Source of the DNA: CALLCD01 sp039817885
GTDB lineage: Bacteria; Pseudomonadota; Alphaproteobacteria; Caulobacterales; Hyphomonadaceae
Direction: 5' to 3'
Assembly (NCBI GenBank): GCA_039817885.1
Contig: JBCBUY010000101.1
Span: forward strand, 1 to 12,187
DNA length: 12,187 nt
Part shown: positions 8,327-12,187 of the stretch, in pieces
Layout of the letters: the number at the start of each line of letters is the position of its first letter
Position numbering within the stretch: position 1 is the first letter of the stretch
The notes under the pieces: generated by a model
What the model was told of the DNA's origin: nothing
What the model saw: only the letters and a program-made list of their open reading frames with translations
Databases searched by the model: none
Made by a program: the position numbers and the translations under genes

Positions 8327-9296
8327 TCGACGCCCTTATATTCCAGCCATTGATCAGACCATAAATATAGGTCGCATAGAGAAGAAGCATTGCAATGCCC
8401 GCCAATCGGCCGATCCGCAAGCGGAGGAAAATCAACACACCGAGCAAAAGAGCTGCAAACGCCATCGCCCAGTGATCATAGTTTTGGAACGATGGCGCGA
8501 GCTCTGAGATCCCGACAAATGAGATCAGACCGCCGGCCCCTAGAATATTGAAGATATTTGACCCAAGAACATTCCCAACAAGCACGTCTGTCTTTGAGCG
8601 GAGTGCCGATGCCACACCGGCGCCAATCTCGGGCAGCGATGTCCCGACCGCGAGAAGAGTCAGGCCGATATATTGCTGAGGCACCCCATAATAGCGGGCG
8701 ATCTCTACGCCGCCATCGACAATCAGTTGTGCGCCAAGCGGCAATCCAATGATCCCAACAATTGTTAAACCGATCGCGCGGAAAAATCCCGAAGAGGGTG
8801 CACGGGAGACCTCAACGCCTGTATCCACACCGGCCCGCGCTGCTGCCTTTGCCGCGACAAATGTAAAAATGGCATATCCGAAGAGGGCGATCAGAAACAG
8901 GCCAGCAACCGAAGCGTTAAGCCCCATCGTGGACAGAAACCCGATCCACGCCGCTGTCGCCAGTGCCATCGCGGCCCAAGCCATGCCTTGACCCCAATTG
9001 CCGGTCGACACCGGGGTAATGATCGCCGGTAAGGCCAGCACAAGAAGAACATTTGCGATGTTCGAGCCGACGATATTCCCAAGCGCCAGATTTGGATAAC
9101 CACTTTGGGCAGCGTCAAATGCAACCAGCATTTCAGGAGCCGAGGTCCCAAACCCGACAATGAAAATCCCGGCGACGAGGGGGGAGAACCCCAAACGTGC
9201 GCCTACGGTAACCGCACCGCGAACCAGAAAATCGCCCGCAAGCGCAAGCAATACCAGCCCGCCTACCAGCGAGACGATCAGACTAGGCTCAGGCAT
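8316..9296 (-). CDS. Calcium/sodium antiporter (CaCA family, YrbG-like)
   Basis: A 326-residue cation/Ca2+ exchanger, expected in the inner membrane with about 10 helices and moving Ca2+ out against Na+ or H+. Both alpha repeats are intact. The first has VGFGTSAPEM followed by GNIVGSNIANVLL; the second has AVGTSLPEI followed by GNVLGSNIFNILG. These carry the two acidic residues (the Glu of APEM and of LPEI) and the Asn/Ser residues that line the ion site. A hydrophilic loop near residues 150-170 separates the halves. The Shine-Dalgarno before the ATG is weak. The gene starts 37 nt after the 26-aa ORF and its stop overlaps the start of the SDR, so it belongs to the minus-strand operon. Ion specificity cannot be settled from sequence. 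Confidence 0.95.
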   Translation of the reverse strand: MPEPSLIVSLVGGLVLLALAGDFLVRGAVTVGARLGFSPLVAGIFIVGFGTSAPEMLVAFDAAQSGYPNLALGNIVGSNIANVLLVLALPAIITPVSTGNWGQGMAWAAMALATAAWIGFLSTMGLNASVAGLFLIALFGYAIFTFVAAKAAARAGVDTGVEVSRAPSSGFFRAIGLTIVGIIGLPLGAQLIVDGGVEIARYYGVPQQYIGLTLLAVGTSLPEIGAGVASALRSKTDVLVGNVLGSNIFNILGAGGLISFVGISELAPSFQNYDHWAMAFAALLLGVLIFLRLRIGRLAGIAMLLLYATYIYGLINGWNIRASIGV

Positions 9297-9333
9297 CAGG
9301 GAGTGGGGTCGCGCAGCTCACGGCGCAGGATTC

Positions 9334-9414
9334 CTAGTCGATGCGTCTAAAGTCAATGAAATTCAGAAGCCCGAAAACGGCAAACGTGATGCCAATCGCA
9401 ATGAGTGCAGCCAT
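9334..9414 (-). CDS. 26-aa single-span membrane microprotein
   Basis: A short ORF of 26 residues: ATG at 9412-9414 and TAG at 9334-9336. The first 17 or so residues are a single hydrophobic helix (AALIAIGITFAVFGLL); the end is polar and charged (NFIDFRRID). AGG lies about 5 nt before the ATG, with AAAAAGGGAAA further upstream. It precedes the antiporter gene by 37 nt on the same strand and would be the first gene of the operon. From memory, alphaproteobacteria have small proteins of this size with one helix and an (N)(F/L)I(D/E)xxRxD tail, which makes a real gene likely; I cannot confirm this by search. It could be a regulatory or stabilising subunit of the antiporter, but nothing in the sequence proves it. 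Confidence 0.6.
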   Translation of the reverse strand: MAALIAIGITFAVFGLLNFIDFRRID

Positions 9415-9504
9415 ATCGCCTGTATTTCCCTTTTTCGACTTCGGCGTTACCTAGCGTGTCACTTGGACATTGGCGAGGTCTTTCATGCGAATTATTACAG
9501 CATT

Positions 9505-9966
9505 GTGAGTATATTGCAGTTAGCTCGGCAAAGGCTTTTCCACGCCTGGTTTCGGCTGTCCCGCCCGATGACGCTTGGGGTGCGCGCAATTGTAGAGAAC
9601 GAAAGACATGAGGTCGTCCTCGTGCGTCACACCTATACACCAGGGCTCTATTTTCCCGGAGGCGGGGTCGAGAAAGCAGAAACCACCCACACAGCGATAG
9701 AGCGCGAGCTGGTCGAGGAGGCCGGCGTTCAACTTGGCTCAAGCGCTGAAATGATAGGCATTTTCTCCAATCACGCCAACATGCCCAATGATCACGTCGT
9801 GCTTTACAGGGTGCGGCACTGGACGTCTGTGCCGATCATTGACCGCGGAGAGATTGCCGAAATCCTGTGGGTCGATCCGCATAACCCGCCAGAAGACACC
9901 ACACCAGGAACAAAGCGTCGGCTTTTGGAGGTGTACGCTGGCACGCCCCCGTCTTTTTACTGGTGA
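9505..9966 (+). CDS. Nudix hydrolase
   Basis: A 153-residue protein from GTG 9505. The Nudix box G-x5-E-x7-REUxEExGU is perfect: GGVEKAETTHTAIERELVEEAGV, with the Mg2+-binding glutamates in REL-EE. It hydrolyses a nucleoside diphosphate linked to some moiety X; the substrate cannot be told. The N-terminus LFHAWFRLSRPMTLGVRA is typical of a subfamily common in alphaproteobacteria, whose members start about 18-21 residues before MTLG. No ATG exists at that point; GTG 9505 and TTG 9514 are candidates, neither with a good Shine-Dalgarno, and ATG 9568 would lose the conserved HAWF segment. The frame is open far upstream but that part is low-quality sequence overlapping the opposite operon. It is divergent from the 26-aa gene. 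Confidence 0.88.
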   Translation: MSILQLARQRLFHAWFRLSRPMTLGVRAIVENERHEVVLVRHTYTPGLYFPGGGVEKAETTHTAIERELVEEAGVQLGSSAEMIGIFSNHANMPNDHVVLYRVRHWTSVPIIDRGEIAEILWVDPHNPPEDTTPGTKRRLLEVYAGTPPSFYW

Positions 9967-10080
9967 TCAGAGGATTTGTGCCTCTGCAAAAGCAAACAAG
10001 GCAGGCAATAACATAAAGCCCAGGAAGCCAACCAAAGTGAGCATAGGCCGTGTGCGAGAAGGCTGATGATTCGATCCCAT
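9967..10080 (-). CDS. Doubtful small membrane ORF (37 aa)
   Basis: A minus-strand frame ends at 9967, directly abutting the Nudix stop (9964-9966) in convergent orientation. From ATG 10080 it encodes 37 residues: a polar, basic head (GSNHQPSRTRP), then one hydrophobic helix (MLTLVGFLGFMLLPALFAFA) and a short tail. The positive-inside pattern is right for a single-span protein. No start codon has a good Shine-Dalgarno; ATG 10113 (48 aa) is an alternative. The reading may equally be chance, so I list it with low confidence. Confidence 0.3.
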   Translation of the reverse strand: MGSNHQPSRTRPMLTLVGFLGFMLLPALFAFAEAQIL

Positions 10081-10225
10081 GCGACCAAGATGGCGGGGAA
10101 TTGTGACGAACATGGGCCGTCCAGTAGGCATCAAAATGAAATGCATTAACCGGTGATTAAGTCCGTTTGGGCACAATTTACGAACTTCGCGTCTCCCCTT
10201 CGCGAATGTGTAGAGTAGTAGAGCT
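9967..10225. other. Intergenic stretch between Nudix gene and pgsA terminator
   Basis: About 260 bases with no confident gene. It holds a small hairpin directly after the Nudix stop (CAGAGG 9968-9973, CCTCTG 9981-9986, 7-nt loop, no T run), the doubtful 37-aa minus ORF, and a second hairpin (TTCGCG 10186-10191 pairing with CGCGAA 10201-10206, 9-nt loop) just before the intrinsic terminator. I find no tRNA and no recognised structured RNA. The base composition around 10121-10180 is more A/T-rich than the neighbouring genes, as expected for regulatory DNA. Confidence 0.6.
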
Positions 10226-10263
10226 AACGGTCGCTTCGTGTTTCGGAGCGGCCGTTTCTTTAT
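10226..10263 (+). terminator. Intrinsic (Rho-independent) terminator, + strand
   Basis: AACGGTCGCTTCG (10226-10238) pairs with CGGAGCGGCCGTT (10244-10256) in a 13-bp stem with two G-U wobbles and a 5-nt TGTTT loop. TCTTTAT follows on the + strand. Read on the - strand the hairpin is not followed by a T run, so it acts for rightward transcription. The stop codon of pgsA (TAA, 10260-10262, minus strand) sits inside the T tail. The terminator would prevent rightward transcripts from running antisense into pgsA. Confidence 0.78.
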
Positions 10264-10871
10264 GTTGGGCGGGGGGTACGGCGCGCCGCCGCAACATACT
10301 GCCAACCCGTATAAAGAGACAGAAGGCAGCCAATCGCAAACAATAAGAAGCCCGCCATCAAAATAAGCGATGCATTGGTCTGCACATCGCCGAGCTGCGC
10401 GATATCTTCAAAGATCTGAGCCGTGCCGAGCAGAATGCCGGCCAGTCCAACCATGACGATAGCCGTCTTGGTCTTGGCCAGGAGGCTTGCCTTCAGGCTC
10501 ACATCGGGACGATTGGCCCTTAACCTCATAATATAGATGTCACGACCCGTTAAACAGACGAGGCCAAGCGTGCCGGTCACCCAATTGTCCGGCAGCATGC
10601 CGACAAGAACGCTGAAAACAAGAATCTTGTCGGCCCAAAGATCAAGTTTTGCGCCGAGCGCGGATGTCGCACTCAGGGCGCGGGCGAGGTATCCATCGAG
10701 CCAATCTGTCAGCGAGGCCACGACGAAGATCCAAAATGCCAGATACAACAGCTGGGCCTGTCCCAAGCTTGCGCCTTCCGGCACCGTCGCCCACCAAACA
10801 AGCCCGCCTGCGATCGGAGCTGCGCCAATTCTAAGAAGTGTCACCGCATTGGGAATCCAAGTGCGCCCCAT
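10260..10871 (-). CDS. pgsA: CDP-alcohol phosphatidyltransferase, probably PGP synthase
   Basis: A 203-residue inner-membrane protein. The CDP-alcohol phosphotransferase motif DxxDGxxARx8GxxxDxxxD is complete: Asp56, Asp59, Gly60, Ala63, Arg64, Gly73, Asp77 and Asp81. The start IPNAVTLLRIGAAP is typical of phosphatidylglycerophosphate synthase, which joins CDP-diacylglycerol and glycerol-3-phosphate. About five to six hydrophobic helices are visible and the length is usual (180-200). One oddity: the common LDPxADK after the motif is LDLWADK here. Its ATG is 3 nt after the uvrC stop, and uvrC-pgsA is a familiar pair in alphaproteobacteria, which supports the symbol. The relatives CDP-choline or cardiolipin-synthase-type enzymes share the motif and cannot be excluded outright. 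Confidence 0.85.
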   Translation of the reverse strand: MGRTWIPNAVTLLRIGAAPIAGGLVWWATVPEGASLGQAQLLYLAFWIFVVASLTDWLDGYLARALSATSALGAKLDLWADKILVFSVLVGMLPDNWVTGTLGLVCLTGRDIYIMRLRANRPDVSLKASLLAKTKTAIVMVGLAGILLGTAQIFEDIAQLGDVQTNASLILMAGFLLFAIGCLLSLYTGWQYVAAARRTPRPT

Positions 10872-10874
10872 GGT

Positions 10875-12187
10875 TCAGCCTCCGTGGAAATGGCCATAGA
10901 TACGCTCGGCCAGCGCCTGATTGATTCCGTCGACAGTGGCAATGTCGGCGAGTTTGGCCCGGGCCACGCCTCGCGCCGAGCCAAATCTGTGCAACAGCGC
11001 TTTCTTGCGGGTCGGACCGATGCCGTCAATTTCGTCAAGCGGGTTCTTTTTGATCGCTGCCGAGCGCTTGTTGCGGTGCGCCCCAATCGCCCAGCGATGG
11101 GCTTCGTCGCGCAAGCGCTGCAGATAGTAGAGCACGGGCGCATTCTGAGGCAATTGGAACGGAGCCTTTCCCGGTCGAAAGAATTTCTCCCGTCCGGCAT
11201 TGCGATCCGGCCCTTTGGCAATCGACACAAGCGTCACGTCCTCAGGTCCAAGCTCAAGCTCGTGCAATGTGTCCAGCACCACCGACAGCTGACCGAGCCC
11301 ACCATCAATCAGAACGAGATCGGGATATGTTTCAAGCTCGCGCATCGGTCGTCCTGCCTCATCTGCTTCTCTTAGAAGCCGCAAGAACCGCCGCCGCATC
11401 ACTTCACGCATCATGGCATAGTCGTCGCCCGGCTCGATACCCTCGTCTTTGATGTTGAATTTGCGATACTGGTTTTTCATAAAACCTTCCGGTCCCGCTA
11501 CGACCATACCCCCGACCGCATTCGAGCCTTGAATATGAGAGTTGTCGTAGATCTCGATCCGCTTTGGCGGCTCGTCCAGATCAAAGGTCTTTGCCAAATC
11601 CTTCAAAAGCCGTTGTTGGCTCGCGCTTTCTGCAAGCTTTCGACCAAGGGCCTCCTCAGCATTCCTGGACGCTTGAACCACCAACTCACGTTTGGACCCT
11701 CGCTGCGGGGCGCGTATCTCGACCTTGTGGTCGCTGCGCAGTTCCAGGGCTTCAGAGATGAGCTCCGCCTGATCCGGTCTGTGACTTGAGAGAATATGCC
11801 GCGGGGCAGGGCGATCATCATAGAACTGCACGATAAAGGCGGCGAGAATCTCCTCGGCGGTCGCATCTCGCTCATGGCGCGGATAATAGGCCATCGTACC
11901 CCAATTTTGCCCGGCTCGAATGAAGAACACCTGCACGCAGGATTGCCCGCCCTCCAGAGCCACAGCAAAGATATCAGCCTCTTCCAGGCCATCCGGATTG
12001 ATATCTTGACTGGCTCGAATGTGGGCGAGCGCGCGAATACGGTCTCGAAGCCGGGCCGCGGTCTCGAACTCCAATGCATCGGATGCAGCTTCCATCTCTT
12101 GAGCCAGCTGATCTTGCAGCGCCGCTGATTTGCCCCGCAAGAAATCCGCGGCCTGATCGATCAGCGCATTGTATTCCTCAAGCGTCA
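10875..12187 (-). CDS. uvrC: UvrABC system protein C (5' partial)
   Basis: The C-terminal 437 residues are present; the gene continues beyond the right edge, where the N-terminal GIY-YIG nuclease domain must lie. At the edge the frame reads TLEEYNALIDQAADFLRGK, and the apparent internal TTG (12140) is not a start. In order: a UVR motif that contacts UvrB (LEFETAARLRDRI), the RNase H-like 5' endonuclease domain with IEIYDNSHIQG, DLVLIDGGLGQL and EAHRWAIGAHR (the Asp, Asp and His of the active site), and two C-terminal helix-hairpin-helix elements (IDGIGPTRKKALLHRFGS and ATVDGINQALAERIY) that bind DNA. It makes both incisions in nucleotide excision repair. All motifs look intact. pgsA follows after 3 nt. 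Confidence 0.97.
   Translation of the reverse strand, partial: TLEEYNALIDQAADFLRGKSAALQDQLAQEMEAASDALEFETAARLRDRIRALAHIRASQDINPDGLEEADIFAVALEGGQSCVQVFFIRAGQNWGTMAYYPRHERDATAEEILAAFIVQFYDDRPAPRHILSSHRPDQAELISEALELRSDHKVEIRAPQRGSKRELVVQASRNAEEALGRKLAESASQQRLLKDLAKTFDLDEPPKRIEIYDNSHIQGSNAVGGMVVAGPEGFMKNQYRKFNIKDEGIEPGDDYAMMREVMRRRFLRLLREADEAGRPMRELETYPDLVLIDGGLGQLSVVLDTLHELELGPEDVTLVSIAKGPDRNAGREKFFRPGKAPFQLPQNAPVLYYLQRLRDEAHRWAIGAHRNKRSAAIKKNPLDEIDGIGPTRKKALLHRFGSARGVARAKLADIATVDGINQALAERIYGHFHGG

Noticed and set aside
9160..9504. N-terminal extension of the Nudix frame from ATG 9160
   Set aside because: It overlaps the antiporter and the 26-aa gene on the other strand, and its composition (Arg/Pro/Ser-rich) is that of antisense reading.
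12138..12140. TTG as start of a shorter UvrC
   Set aside because: The frame continues to the window edge with the typical UvrC sequence EYNALIDQAADFLRGK; the codon is internal.

Overview
The window looks like chromosomal core sequence from an alphaproteobacterium, possibly Caulobacterales/Hyphomonadaceae-like. I infer this from the uvrC-pgsA pair, the TerB/J-domain protein near an AmpD-type amidase and rnpB, and the -10-like CTATAT before rnpB. It is not a phage, plasmid or island: I see no transposase, integrase, CRISPR array, tRNA or long repeat.

Left part, + strand (1-4225): the 3' end of a DjlA-like TerB/J-domain co-chaperone; a 100-aa membrane protein of unknown function; an EamA/DMT-family permease whose stop codon overlaps the start of a zinc N-acetylmuramoyl-L-alanine amidase (ATGA overlap); a PiT-like membrane protein with internal duplication; and rnpB, the RNase P RNA, closed by a perfect 12-bp P1 helix. 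The amidase has a C-terminal peptidoglycan-binding-like segment and no signal peptide.

Middle part, - strand (9414 down to 4225): a tightly packed gene run. It starts with a 26-aa single-membrane-span protein, followed by a CaCA-family Na+/Ca2+ antiporter, a short-chain dehydrogenase with the Asp-Tyr-Lys arrangement of pteridine reductases (FolM/PTR1), a low-specificity L-threonine aldolase, and a large membrane-embedded M28 metallopeptidase (ERMP1-like). The stop codon of the last gene touches the 3' end of rnpB, so the two transcription units converge with no visible terminator between them.

Right part: a Nudix hydrolase (+ strand) diverges from the 26-aa gene. A stretch of about 290 bases follows with a doubtful 37-aa minus-strand ORF and a strong + strand intrinsic terminator. 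Then pgsA (CDP-alcohol phosphatidyltransferase) and the 3' two-thirds of uvrC lie on the - strand, 3 nt apart, transcribed from beyond the right edge.

Most genes are housekeeping. The points most worth a second look are the pteridine-reductase signature in the SDR and its pairing with threonine aldolase, the PiT-like protein with degenerate motifs, the 26-aa gene, the collision of the M28 operon with rnpB, and the possible unannotated transcript ending at the terminator beside pgsA.
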